A stretch of 12,901 nucleotides of DNA from an uncultured Eubacterium sp. (GCF_934295145.1 NZ_CAKRAS010000070.1:1-12901); one strand, 5' to 3'; positions 1 to 6,239 are shown, counted from the first letter of the stretch. Translations and numbers: made by a program. Notes: generated from the sequence alone by a model not told the origin.

Positions 1-150
1 CAACTGGAGTTGGATGCGATCGCGCATATCACATTGGAAGATTCGACAACGTTTATTCATCCGCGAACAGGTGCAAGGGCATTGAAATACAAATACCCGA
101 TTCCGGAAACGAACGGTGCAAAAAGTATTTATGTCGTATATAAGAATTAA
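1..150 (+). CDS. 3' end of an unidentified protein gene (partial)
   Basis: Frame 1 is open from the first base of the window and ends at TAA 148-150, giving the last 49 residues of a protein (…LDAIAHITLED … YVVYKN). The start lies outside the window. The segment is soluble-looking, mixed charged and aromatic, with no membrane span and no motif I recognise, so I assign no function. Its stop codon overlaps by four bases the stop codon of the convergent exporter gene on the other strand. A run of seven T follows at 154-160, but I see no convincing hairpin in front of it. That the frame is coding is an inference from its being open, its codon pattern and the tight convergent fit. Confidence 0.55.
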   Translation, partial: QLELDAIAHITLEDSTTFIHPRTGARALKYKYPIPETNGAKSIYVVYKN

Positions 151-1505
151 GGGTTTTTTTGGCTGATTGTCAGAGTTAGGAATATGCCGACGATGGAAAA
201 TCCAACCATAGTTGCGAAAGCTACATGGATACCGGTTATGCTTAAAGAAGCCGGTGCGGATGCAATCGTTGCGATCACGACGAGAATCGTGGAAAATAAT
301 GATCCACTCATCTGACGCAGGGAATTTAAGATTGCCATGCCGTATGGTTTGTCTTCCAGCTTCAGATTCTGTACAGCCAGAGCGGTACTAGGTGTCATGA
401 GGAAAGTCATTCCCATGCAGCGGGACGCGTAGGCGATCGCAATCGGAAGAATGCCAACGGTTTCCATGTAAAACACGAAAGGCAGATTTCCGGCGAGCAT
501 GAAAAACATCCCGATCAGGCAGATGCGTTTTGCTCCATAACGGTCTTTTAATTTGCCGGAATACGGACTGAATGCGGCAATCAGCAGGGAACCCGGAAGC
601 AGGATCAGTCCGGAAACAGTTGCACTGTAAGGGCAGATAGACTGGTTGAACAGCGGAACCAGAATCGTGCCGGCCATATTCATAACATAGGCGATTCCAA
701 GAAGAATCGTACCCATCATAAGAGAACGGTCACGCAGCAGTGAGAGCTTCAGTAATGGAGCCTTGCTGTTGTTTTGGCGTTTTACAAAAACTGCCAGACT
801 GATGATACCAATCGCAAATGTCAGAAATACTTTTGCACTTAAAAATACACCTGACTTCAAGAATGTAACTGCCAGCATAAAAGTGGAAAATCCGAGGGTG
901 TATAAAATAACGGAAATGCCATCCAGTGACAGATTTTGTCGTTCTCCGATACTCTGCAATGAGAACTGTCCCAACAGCATAATGATGCAGGTAAAGATGA
1001 TCAGGAACACGAAAATACTTCTCCAGCCAAAGGCATCTACTAACAGACCGGATAAGGTCGGACCGACGGCCGGTGCAAAGCCGACGATGATTCCGGTAAG
1101 CCCCAGAGCCTGTCCCTGATGTTCCGGCGGATAAAGATAAAGTACTGCAGTTTGCAGCAGTGGAATCAATGGTCCCGCACCGCAGGCCTGAATGATTCGC
1201 CCTGCAAGCAGCAGCGGAAAGTTCGGTGCGCAAAGTGACAGGACGCAGCCTGCCAGAAAAATGGCCAGTGACACCTGCACCAGAAGTTTTGTTTCGAATT
1301 TATAAAATAAAAATGCAGTCAGGGCAGTGATGACGCCCATCACTAATATGTAGCTTGTGGTCAGCCATTGTCCAATTGCAGCAGAAATTCCGAAGTCCTC
1401 CAGAATCGACGGCAGAGCGGAAGTCAGCAGGTTCTGGCTTAAGGAACCGATAAAACCGGCAGCCATCAGGACAAAGACCACGATCTTATTTTTGGTAGAA
1501 ATCAC
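147..1505 (-). CDS. MFS multidrug exporter, DHA2 / LmrB-like family
   Basis: A 452-residue integral membrane protein with at least 12, probably 14, hydrophobic spans. It would expel drugs or other amphipathic compounds across the cytoplasmic membrane in exchange for protons. Visible family marks are WLTTSYIL in the first part (residues 47-54, DHA2 motif D), GRIIQACGAG (102-111, motif B) with its arginine, and GFAPAVGPTLSG near 142-153 (antiporter motif C) followed by FGWR. Loop 2-3 reads LTAFLFYKFETKLL instead of the usual acidic motif A; this degenerate form is what I associate with the LmrB/EmrB-like branch. The start is GTG at 1505, 12 nt from an AGGAGG at 1518-1523; an in-frame ATT three bases earlier would have better spacing. 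It lies 159 bp downstream of, and on the same strand as, the TetR gene, which probably controls it. The substrate cannot be told from sequence. Confidence 0.9.
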   Translation of the reverse strand: MISTKNKIVVFVLMAAGFIGSLSQNLLTSALPSILEDFGISAAIGQWLTTSYILVMGVITALTAFLFYKFETKLLVQVSLAIFLAGCVLSLCAPNFPLLLAGRIIQACGAGPLIPLLQTAVLYLYPPEHQGQALGLTGIIVGFAPAVGPTLSGLLVDAFGWRSIFVFLIIFTCIIMLLGQFSLQSIGERQNLSLDGISVILYTLGFSTFMLAVTFLKSGVFLSAKVFLTFAIGIISLAVFVKRQNNSKAPLLKLSLLRDRSLMMGTILLGIAYVMNMAGTILVPLFNQSICPYSATVSGLILLPGSLLIAAFSPYSGKLKDRYGAKRICLIGMFFMLAGNLPFVFYMETVGILPIAIAYASRCMGMTFLMTPSTALAVQNLKLEDKPYGMAILNSLRQMSGSLFSTILVVIATIASAPASLSITGIHVAFATMVGFSIVGIFLTLTISQKNP

Positions 1506-1517
1506 AATATGTCTGAT

Positions 1518-1523
1518 CCTCCT
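1518..1523 (-). promoter_or_regulatory. Ribosome binding site of the exporter gene, long spacing to GTG
   Basis: The minus strand reads AGGAGG here. The nearest usable start codon is GTG at 1505-1503, 12 nt away, which is longer than the normal 5-9 nt. The codon before it, ATT (1508-1506), would sit 9 nt away. No ATG is available nearby in this frame. Either the GTG is used with loose spacing or a rare ATT start is used. Confidence 0.55.
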
Positions 1524-1664
1524 TTGTATGAAAATAAATTATTTTTTATAAGGACTATAAGTATTTACGCTATTCTTTAAAAGGAAAAGCTTATTTTGAA
1601 AAACGTTATTTATCAAAGAATTGAAAATATAATGTAATATCATATCCAATATCTGTTAAAAAAG

Positions 1665-2474
1665 CTAAGCATTATTTGTATGTTGTTTTTCCTGTAAATG
1701 AACAAGTGAAATGAAATATTCAACGGTGGCATCAAAGCTTTCCAGGGTAGAATACTTCTGATGCGCCAGATATCCGGCGGCAGCCAGGCTGATATATCCG
1801 TGGATCATACTCCGGAACATGCGGTTCAGATGAATGGAGTCTGCGTCACTAAGTTTGTATTGATTCAATGCAATACGAATCGGTTCTACGGAATGCCATG
1901 CTGCATTCGGGCGTTGGAACTGTTGAACATGTCTGAAGTAATAATCATCCTCTACTAAGCCATATTCGCGTTGGATGGCAGCTAATGATGGATCAATAGT
2001 TTGTGTTTTCATATTCTGTTTTTTATTGTCTGATTGCTCTGTCGGTTTTGCATTGGTCAGAGATTGAGCAATAGCAAAGGATCTTGGTGAAGAATAGTTG
2101 TTAGAATCAGATTTTGAAGCAGTATCATTTGTAAGGTCATTTTGTTCGATGGTCGGGAGTGATAATATTACCTGATATAAATGTGGATGCTGTTTTGCAT
2201 ATTCTAACTGCGTATGTGCCAGTGCACGAATCATGTCATCCGGGGAGCTGTCTTTCATAGCATTGATCGATCGTTGATAAAGATCCAGCTCAATTTTGAG
2301 GGCGAGTTCTTTTTGGAGTTGTTTGATACTAGAAAAATAATTGTACAGAGAAGGCGTTTTGATACCGAGTTCTTTTGCCAGATCATGCAGGGAAAATTTA
2401 TCAAATCCTTTTTCCTCTACTAACTGCAGTGCAGTATCTAAAATGAATCCATAAGGTAATCCTGTTCGTGCCAT
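1665..2474 (-). CDS. TetR/AcrR-family transcriptional regulator with WHG-type C-terminal domain
   Basis: A 269-residue cytoplasmic one-component regulator that should bind DNA as a dimer and release it on binding a ligand. The N-terminal TetR helix-turn-helix is clear at residues 27-46 (FSLHDLAKELGIKTPSLYNYF). The C-terminal part, with AAWHSVEPIR (191-200) and RSMIHGYISLAAAGYL (221-236), matches the TetR_C_33/WHG ligand domain. Residues about 110-160 are a polar, N/S/T/Q/K-rich stretch with no hydrophobic pattern that splits this domain and accounts for a length well above the usual ~190. The start is ATG 2474, with AGAAAGGA 9-16 nt upstream. It precedes the exporter on the same strand, so exporter control is the natural guess. 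A repeated palindrome array begins about 19 bp upstream of the start codon, suggesting autoregulation. Confidence 0.9.
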   Translation of the reverse strand: MARTGLPYGFILDTALQLVEEKGFDKFSLHDLAKELGIKTPSLYNYFSSIKQLQKELALKIELDLYQRSINAMKDSSPDDMIRALAHTQLEYAKQHPHLYQVILSLPTIEQNDLTNDTASKSDSNNYSSPRSFAIAQSLTNAKPTEQSDNKKQNMKTQTIDPSLAAIQREYGLVEDDYYFRHVQQFQRPNAAWHSVEPIRIALNQYKLSDADSIHLNRMFRSMIHGYISLAAAGYLAHQKYSTLESFDATVEYFISLVHLQEKQHTNNA

Positions 2475-2492
2475 ATAAACAATCCTTTCTTA

Positions 2493-2844
2493 AAAATGGT
2501 GTTAGGCTATAATCCTAAAAACGTACAAATGAAAAGTAGACTAATAGTATTAGGTTTGTAAAAACAAAAATAAATAAAAAATGGGCTAATAGCGTTAGGT
2601 ATTGAAAGTAAGAAAAATAGTAAAAAGTAAGCTAATAATATTAGTTTGAAAAATGTGTATAAACAGTATAAGTTTTGTAAAAAGATGTCAAATATATTAG
2701 TCTTATAAAATTTAAAACATGAATAATGTATTAACTAATGGTATTAGTACAAATTGAATTGGTATATAAATATAGGAATAGGCTAACAGTATTAGTTAAA
2801 ATAAAAATAGTGTTATAAAAATACGAATAAACTAACGGTGTTAG
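2493..2844. repeat. Regular array of 13-bp palindromic operator-like repeats (CTAAYRRYRTTAG)
   Basis: Six strong copies fit CTAA-YRRYR-TTAG: 2541-2553 (CTAATAGTATTAG), 2586-2598 (CTAATAGCGTTAG), 2632-2644 (CTAATAATATTAG), 2735-2747 (CTAATGGTATTAG), 2783-2795 (CTAACAGTATTAG) and 2832-2844 (CTAACGGTGTTAG). The first and third are perfect 6+1+6 palindromes. Copies with one good half lie at 2493-2505 (ends TGGTGTTAG) and about 2688-2700 (ends TATTAG), and a weaker one at 2660-2672. Centre-to-centre steps along the main series are 48, 45, 46, 56, 47, 48 and 49 bp. Variation inside the core is all A/G or C/T exchange. Spacers are A+T-rich and mostly unlike each other, though GTAAAAA-type strings recur. 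The copy nearest tetR ends some 19 bp before its start codon. Inferred role: a multi-site operator for the neighbouring TetR protein. Confidence 0.85.
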
Positions 2845-3002
2845 TTTATGAAAATCATATATAAAATAGACAGATTTGTCAAGAAAAAATAGAGTTGTGA
2901 CAGTTTATAATGAGGTTAATATTTGTAGTATTCAACATGTAATGAGGATATTAATGAGTGCGGACGAATCAATGTTTTATAGTAATGAATAATTGTTAAA
3001 AA

Positions 3003-3040
3003 TGCGCAGAGGTTTTCGGATTCAGAAAATGTCTCTGCGC
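3003..3040 (-). terminator. Intrinsic terminator reading leftwards
   Basis: GCGCAGAG (3004-3011) pairs perfectly with CTCTGCGC (3033-3040), and TTTTC/GAAAA form an inner stem around a 7-nt loop. On the minus strand the stem is followed by ATTTTTAAC; on the plus strand no T run follows. It would stop transcripts coming from the right before they reach the operator array and tetR. Confidence 0.7.
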
Positions 3041-3261
3041 GATTTGCTGAATTTGAAAAAAATTCTTACGAAGAAAATTTTTTCGTGGTAAGATAATACT
3101 GCTGAAAGAAAGCACAATAGGATTCCAGTCATAGTAAATGCTGATGCAGATATGGGACTGTGGAATGTATTTGTATTGATCATTTTAAACAGGAATCCTG
3201 AATAAAATTGGTATATTATAATTGGAAACGTACATTCTCCCGGAATGCTAACGAACAACAC
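3022..3261 (-). pseudogene. Possible remnant of a membrane protein gene (acyltransferase-3-like C-terminus)
   Basis: A minus-strand frame of about 79 codons encodes a hydrophobic, two-span sequence with GECTFPIIIYQF followed by a second span (TGILLCFLSAVLSY) and a basic tail. This layout recalls the last two membrane segments of acyltransferase family 3 (OafA-like) proteins, but that is a resemblance only. The usual N-terminal part is missing: an in-frame stop lies a little upstream, and beyond it is the DUF2798 gene on the other strand. A minus-strand terminator sits at its 3' end and even overlaps the stop codon, as expected if a leftward gene once ended here. There is no good ribosome binding site. 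It could equally be chance open frame in A+T-rich DNA. Confidence 0.3.
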
Positions 3262-3307
3262 ACATTTTAGATGTAAAGTTGTTTGTCAGCAGGAAAGGAG
3301 ATTTTTT

Positions 3308-3814
3308 ATGCCAAAAACAAAATTACAAAATGTATTTTTTACCATTCTCATGGTGGCAGTCATGGTTTATGGAATGGTTTGTTACAACGTTGCATTGGCG
3401 CAGGGAGAGATGACGAATCAGGTATTCCTCCTTGCCCTGGGAGAACTTCCAATTATGGGAGTGATTGCATTTGTTGTGGAACTTTTATTTGTGGAGAGAA
3501 TTGTAAAGCGTATTGCATTTCAGTGTGTAGATCCGCAGAATATCCCCCAGATTTTGCTGATCATACTGATTTCATCCCTGACAGTAGCATTTATGTGTCC
3601 GATTATGAGTTTTTTCGCATCTATATTGTTCGGATTTAAAGGAACAGACATGTTGCTTGGTAACTGGTTACAGACTGCAGCGCGGAATTTCCCTATGGCA
3701 CTGTTTTGGCAGTTGTTCTATGCAGGTCCATTTGCAAGATTCGTTTTTCGTAAGGCGGGCAAAATTGCCGAAAATAGAAGCAAAAAAGTACATAATCAGG
3801 AAATAATCTGTTAA
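3308..3814 (+). CDS. DUF2798 family membrane protein
   Basis: A 168-residue protein with four hydrophobic segments (about residues 9-31, 38-62, 80-110 and 125-147). It has the doubled layout of DUF2798: a first half ending in ELPIMGVIAFVVELLFVERI and a second half with NWLQTAARNFPMALFWQLFYAGPF, each carrying the family's N/E-FP or LPI-type bend before a span. The function of the family is not established; it is a cytoplasmic-membrane protein. The start ATG 3308 is chosen because GGAAAGGAG lies 7-15 nt upstream; a start at 3245 would add 21 residues without a ribosome site and spoil the conserved N-terminus. The ATP synthase leader follows after about 80 bp; I see no clear terminator between, so low read-through into atp is possible. 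Confidence 0.85.
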   Translation: MPKTKLQNVFFTILMVAVMVYGMVCYNVALAQGEMTNQVFLLALGELPIMGVIAFVVELLFVERIVKRIAFQCVDPQNIPQILLIILISSLTVAFMCPIMSFFASILFGFKGTDMLLGNWLQTAARNFPMALFWQLFYAGPFARFVFRKAGKIAENRSKKVHNQEIIC

Positions 3815-3886
3815 ACGAAAATTTGTCAATCGTGATTTTGCCGAAAAAATGTTTTTGCTGAAAAACAATTTAGGAAATTTTGCCGA

Positions 3887-3914
3887 TTGCAAAATCTGGA
3901 AATTGTATTAATAT
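3887..3914 (+). promoter_or_regulatory. Candidate sigma-70 promoter of the ATP synthase operon
   Basis: TTGCAA (3887-3892) and TAATAT (3909-3914) are 16 bp apart, upstream of the operon leader. The expected transcription start is near 3921. The area just before it repeats TTTTGCCGA at 3836-3844 and 3878-3886, and GATTTTGC at 3834-3841 is inverted as GCAAAATC at 3889-3896 over the -35 box, a possible operator. This is a sequence match only. Confidence 0.45.
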
Positions 3915-3929
3915 GAATACACGAAAAGA

Positions 3930-3976
3930 CCAACGGGGGTAAGGAGTTTTTAAAGCAACCGTGGCCTTTTATTTTT
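3930..3976 (+). terminator. Terminator-like hairpin in the atp leader (possible attenuator)
   Basis: CCAACGG (3930-3936) can pair with CCGTGG (3959-3964) leaving one bulged A; the loop is 22 nt, and CCTTTTATTTTT follows at 3965-3976. It would lie directly after the predicted transcription start and about 140 nt before atpB. The stem is short for a strong terminator, so it could be a regulated attenuator or no terminator at all. Confidence 0.35.
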
Positions 3977-3984
3977 CCAACATA

Positions 3985-4112
3985 ATGGTAGTACCAATTA
4001 TGAAAAAACAGCATCAATTAGGAGATGCAACAACGATGCTGAAATTGTGATGATTGGGAAAACTGTTTCAGGAGAAATCAAAAAACAGAAGAAAGAGAAA
4101 AGAAGGAGGTGA
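3985..4112 (+). other. Two tiny overlapping reading frames ahead of atpB
   Basis: ATG 3985 opens a 21-codon frame ending at TGA 4048-4050. Its stop overlaps ATG 4050, which opens a 20-codon, very basic frame (ends KKQKKEKRRR) whose TGA 4110-4112 lies inside the atpB Shine-Dalgarno. The ATGA-type coupling is suggestive, yet neither has a strong ribosome site and the products match nothing I know. They may be leader peptides, the decayed ends of an atpI-like gene (a gene that often sits here), or chance frames. Confidence 0.3.
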
Positions 4113-4120
4113 CCGCTACG
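4103..4120 (+). promoter_or_regulatory. Perfect Shine-Dalgarno of atpB pointing to an ACG start
   Basis: AAGGAGGTGA (4103-4112) is a full-length match to the 16S rRNA 3' end. The codon at normal spacing (8 nt after GGAGG) in the atpB frame is ACG 4118-4120, one base from ATG. The in-frame GTG at 4109 is inside the Shine-Dalgarno itself, and the next TTG at 4139 is 29 nt away. Confidence 0.6.
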
Positions 4121-4816
4121 AACGGACTGGTAGATGAGTTGATCGACCAATTGAGTGTCAAGACGGTGTTCACGATACCCATTTTTGGTGGAATCAAAAT
4201 CGCGGAATCAGTTGTCGTTATGTGGATCATTATGGCAGTAGTCATAGTGGCATCGATTTTCCTGACACGTAATTTAAGTGTGGAGAATCCGGGAAAGAGA
4301 CAATTGTTTCTGGAAGTGTGTATCGGAAAATTCTACGGATTTTTCGAAGGGCTGCTCGGAGAGGAAGGAAAGTGTTATATTCCTTATCTGATGAGCGTCG
4401 GTCTGTTTATCGGTATTGCAAATGTAATTGGCTTATTTGGATTTAAGCCTCCGACAAAGGACCTGAATTGTACGATCGCTCTTGCGTTGATGAGTATCAT
4501 ACTGGTGGAAGCCGCCGGTATCCGGGCGAAAGGTGTGAAGAAGTGGGCGAAAGGATTTACACAGCCTGTCGCGATCATTACACCGATCAACATTCTGGAG
4601 ATTTTTATCCGACCGTTTTCGTTATGTTTACGACTGTTCGGAAATGTACTCGGAGCGTTCGTTATCATGGAGCTGATCAAGGCGGTTGTGCCGATGGTGG
4701 TACCGCTGGTATTTAGTTTCTATTTTGATATTTTTGATGGATTGATCCAGGCATATGTATTTGTATTCCTGACATCGTTGTACATCAAGGAAGCCATTGA
4801 GTTGCAGGCGGAATAA
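4118..4816 (+). CDS. atpB: ATP synthase Fo subunit a
   Basis: Subunit a forms the two ion half-channels beside the c-ring in the cytoplasmic membrane. About 232 residues from the proposed start, normal for Firmicutes. The key element is SLCLRLFGNVLGAFVIMEL, whose arginine (residue 172 from the ACG start) is the essential stator charge facing the c-ring glutamate. FGFKPPTKDLN followed by a membrane span is the other conserved block, and five or six hydrophobic segments are visible. It is the first gene of the operon and is followed by atpE after 107 bp. The start is uncertain: the frame is open from GTG 4109, but that codon is inside the Shine-Dalgarno, so ACG 4118 fits best; no ATG occurs near the expected N-terminus. 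Identity is certain, start is inference. Confidence 0.96.
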   Translation, partial: TNGLVDELIDQLSVKTVFTIPIFGGIKIAESVVVMWIIMAVVIVASIFLTRNLSVENPGKRQLFLEVCIGKFYGFFEGLLGEEGKCYIPYLMSVGLFIGIANVIGLFGFKPPTKDLNCTIALALMSIILVEAAGIRAKGVKKWAKGFTQPVAIITPINILEIFIRPFSLCLRLFGNVLGAFVIMELIKAVVPMVVPLVFSFYFDIFDGLIQAYVFVFLTSLYIKEAIELQAE

Positions 4817-4865
4817 AGGTCAATGTATTTTGACAGAAAACCTGTAAAGTAACATATCAGAAAGT

Positions 4866-4890
4866 CCTGTCAGAGATAAAATGTGACAGG
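4866..4890 (+). promoter_or_regulatory. Hairpin in the atpB-atpE intergenic region
   Basis: CCTGTCA (4866-4872) and TGACAGG (4884-4890) form a perfect 7-bp stem with an 11-nt loop, 33 nt ahead of the atpE start. A second TGACAG at 4831-4836 could pair with the same left arm instead, so two structures compete. The 107-bp gap is long for this operon. TTGACA at 4830-4835 matches a -35 box but no good -10 follows. A role in mRNA processing or in raising subunit c output is inference. Confidence 0.5.
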
Positions 4891-4923
4891 CAGAATATGA
4901 AGTGAGAAAAGGAGATAATTATT

Positions 4924-5142
4924 ATGATGATCGCACTCGGAGCTGGTATCGCAGCATTAGCAGGAATTGGAGCAGGTGTAGGTATTGGTATCGCAACAGG
5001 TAAAGCAGTAGATGCCGTAGCAAGACAGCCGGAAGCTGACAGCAAGATCAGCAAGAACTTATTACTTGGTTGTGCACTGGCAGAGGCAACTGCTATTTAT
5101 GGTATGGTTGTCGCTATTCTGATCATTTTCCTTTGCAAATAA
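4924..5142 (+). CDS. atpE: ATP synthase Fo subunit c
   Basis: A 72-residue helical hairpin that assembles into the rotating c-ring. The first helix is glycine-rich (GIGAGVGIGIATG, 14-26), the polar loop is ARQPEA (33-38), and the second helix carries the ion-binding glutamate E54 in ALAEATAIYG. Length is typical. Compared with the Na+-binding c subunit of Ilyobacter, the helix-1 glutamine is isoleucine (I21) and the serine after the glutamate is alanine (A55), while T56 and Y59 are kept; this favours H+ as coupling ion. Start ATG 4924 follows AAAAGGAG by 9 nt; a second ATG at 4927 is also possible. A hairpin just upstream may set its high expression, as the c-ring needs many copies per enzyme. 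Confidence 0.97.
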   Translation: MMIALGAGIAALAGIGAGVGIGIATGKAVDAVARQPEADSKISKNLLLGCALAEATAIYGMVVAILIIFLCK

Positions 5143-5186
5143 AAAACAAAGACGTGAGATTTTGTCTTTAGAAGGAGGATTTCAGG

Positions 5187-5687
5187 ATGCTGAGAATTGA
5201 TTCAAACCTTATATGGATCATTGTGAACCTGTTGATCTTCTATTTCCTGATCAGAAAGTTTCTGTTCAAACCGGTTTTAAATATCATCGAAAAGAGAAAA
5301 CAGATGGTAGCGGAACAGTTTGAAAAAGCAGATACGGTAAATGCAGAGGCTTTAGAGTTGAAAACTCAGTATGAGGCATCTTTGCAGGGCGCAAAAGAGG
5401 AAGCAGTCCAGATTGTGGCAGATGCCAGAGAACGGGCAGATGTGCAGTACAAGCAGATTGTTTCTGATGCGGAAAAACGATCCGAAGCATTGCTTGAGAA
5501 AACAAATCAGGATATGGAAAAAGAACGTGACAGAGCACTTCAGAGTGTACAGAAAGAAATCAGTACGCTGGCTATGGCTGCAGCGATCAAGATTATCGGA
5601 GAGAATAGCAGTAAAGTCACGGATGAACAGCTTTACAATGAGTTTTTAAGTAAAACGGGTGACAAACATGACAGCAACAACGGCTAA
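5187..5687 (+). CDS. atpF: ATP synthase Fo subunit b
   Basis: A 166-residue protein with one N-terminal membrane span (about residues 8-26, LIWIIVNLLIFYFLIRKFLF) followed by the FKPVLNIIEKRK junction and a long charged helix to about residue 120, as expected for the b stalk that ties F1 to subunit a and binds delta at its C-terminus. The start ATG 5187 has GAAGGAGG 8 nt upstream. The gap to atpE is 44 bp. Its last 20 bp overlap the proposed start of atpH, implying translational coupling of the two stator subunits. Only one b gene is present, so the peripheral stalk should be a homodimer. Confidence 0.95.
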   Translation: MLRIDSNLIWIIVNLLIFYFLIRKFLFKPVLNIIEKRKQMVAEQFEKADTVNAEALELKTQYEASLQGAKEEAVQIVADARERADVQYKQIVSDAEKRSEALLEKTNQDMEKERDRALQSVQKEISTLAMAAAIKIIGENSSKVTDEQLYNEFLSKTGDKHDSNNG

Positions 5688-6192
5688 ATATGTAAAAGTT
5701 TTGTGGGAGCTGAATGCTCCGCTGGATGGTCTTGAAACTGCAGTACAGATTTATCGGGAGAGTCCCGAATTACAGCGGGTGCTGACAGACCCAAGTGTTT
5801 ACAAAGAGGAAAAACATGCGGTGGTTGACCGCATTTTCCCGGAAAAAAAGTTACAGAATTTTATGAAGATTCTCTGTGATTATTCTGACGTGGAATATCT
5901 GGAAGAGATCGTGGAGGAATACAAAATGTATGCAAATGAACATCAGTCAATCGTAAACGCAACCTTACGTTATGTGACAGCACCGGATGATAATCAGCTG
6001 GAAGGAATTAAAAAATTCCTGATGGAAGAGTTTGATGCGCATCAGGTTGAGCTTGAGATGATCCGGGATGAGCGTCTGGTGGGAGGTTTTGTCCTCGCTG
6101 CCAATGGCCGTGAATGGGACTGGAGCATCAGCGGACGGATCCGCGGCATGCAGGAGCAGCTCGGTATGATTCAGAATCAGGCTGAATTATAA
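5668..6192 (+). CDS. atpH: ATP synthase F1 subunit delta (OSCP)
   Basis: A 174-residue delta subunit that caps the alpha/beta hexamer and links it to the b stalk. The N-terminal helical domain begins AKYVKVLWEL, a divergent form of the usual A-x-x-Y-A-x-AL start. The C-terminal family signature is RDERLVGGFVLAANGREWDWSISGRI-type, with WDWS in place of the more usual YDGS. Start ATG 5668 is preferred because GGGTGA ends 6 nt ahead; an in-frame GTG at 5659 lacks a ribosome site. It overlaps the end of atpF by 20 bp. The family is the least conserved of the F1 subunits, so divergence is normal. Confidence 0.93.
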   Translation: MTATTAKYVKVLWELNAPLDGLETAVQIYRESPELQRVLTDPSVYKEEKHAVVDRIFPEKKLQNFMKILCDYSDVEYLEEIVEEYKMYANEHQSIVNATLRYVTAPDDNQLEGIKKFLMEEFDAHQVELEMIRDERLVGGFVLAANGREWDWSISGRIRGMQEQLGMIQNQAEL

Positions 6193-6239
6193 CAGGCAGA
6201 GTTAAGAAGTAAAAGGTAAAAGAAAGAGGTGATAGGACA

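Larger units (their letters stand above)
2845..3307. other. A+T-rich intergenic region between the operator array and the DUF2798 gene
   Basis: No convincing intact gene is seen here. It contains a minus-strand terminator (3003-3040), a possible minus-strand gene remnant (to 3261), and an imperfect inverted repeat whose ends are CTTAC at 3065-3069 and GTAAG at 3088-3092. A TATAAT at 3217-3222 could be the -10 box of the DUF2798 gene, but I see no good -35 at the proper distance. Small inverted pieces (GACAG…TGTC at 2869-2880) lie just after the array. Base composition is much richer in A and T than the flanking genes. Confidence 0.5.

Noticed and set aside
730..1233. Minus-strand frame of 167 codons inside the exporter gene
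   Set aside because: Same strand but other frame than the clear MFS gene; the protein has no membrane pattern or known motif.
2493..2844. CRISPR array
   Set aside because: The repeats are only 13 bp, vary in the core, and are palindromes; intervals are A+T-rich and partly alike, and no cas gene is near.
3245..3307. Longer N-terminus for the DUF2798 protein
   Set aside because: The extra 21 residues are polar and have no ribosome site; GGAAAGGAG sits ahead of ATG 3308, which gives the family's usual start.
3826..4017. Minus-strand 63-codon frame in the atp leader
   Set aside because: It has no ribosome site or family resemblance and covers the probable atp promoter and leader hairpin.
4830..4858. 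Internal promoter before atpE
   Set aside because: TTGACA at 4830-4835 is a perfect -35, but at 16-18 bp downstream only CATATC-like sequence is found, too weak for a -10.
5659..5667. GTG start for atpH
   Set aside because: No Shine-Dalgarno precedes it, while GGGTGA is well placed for ATG 5668.
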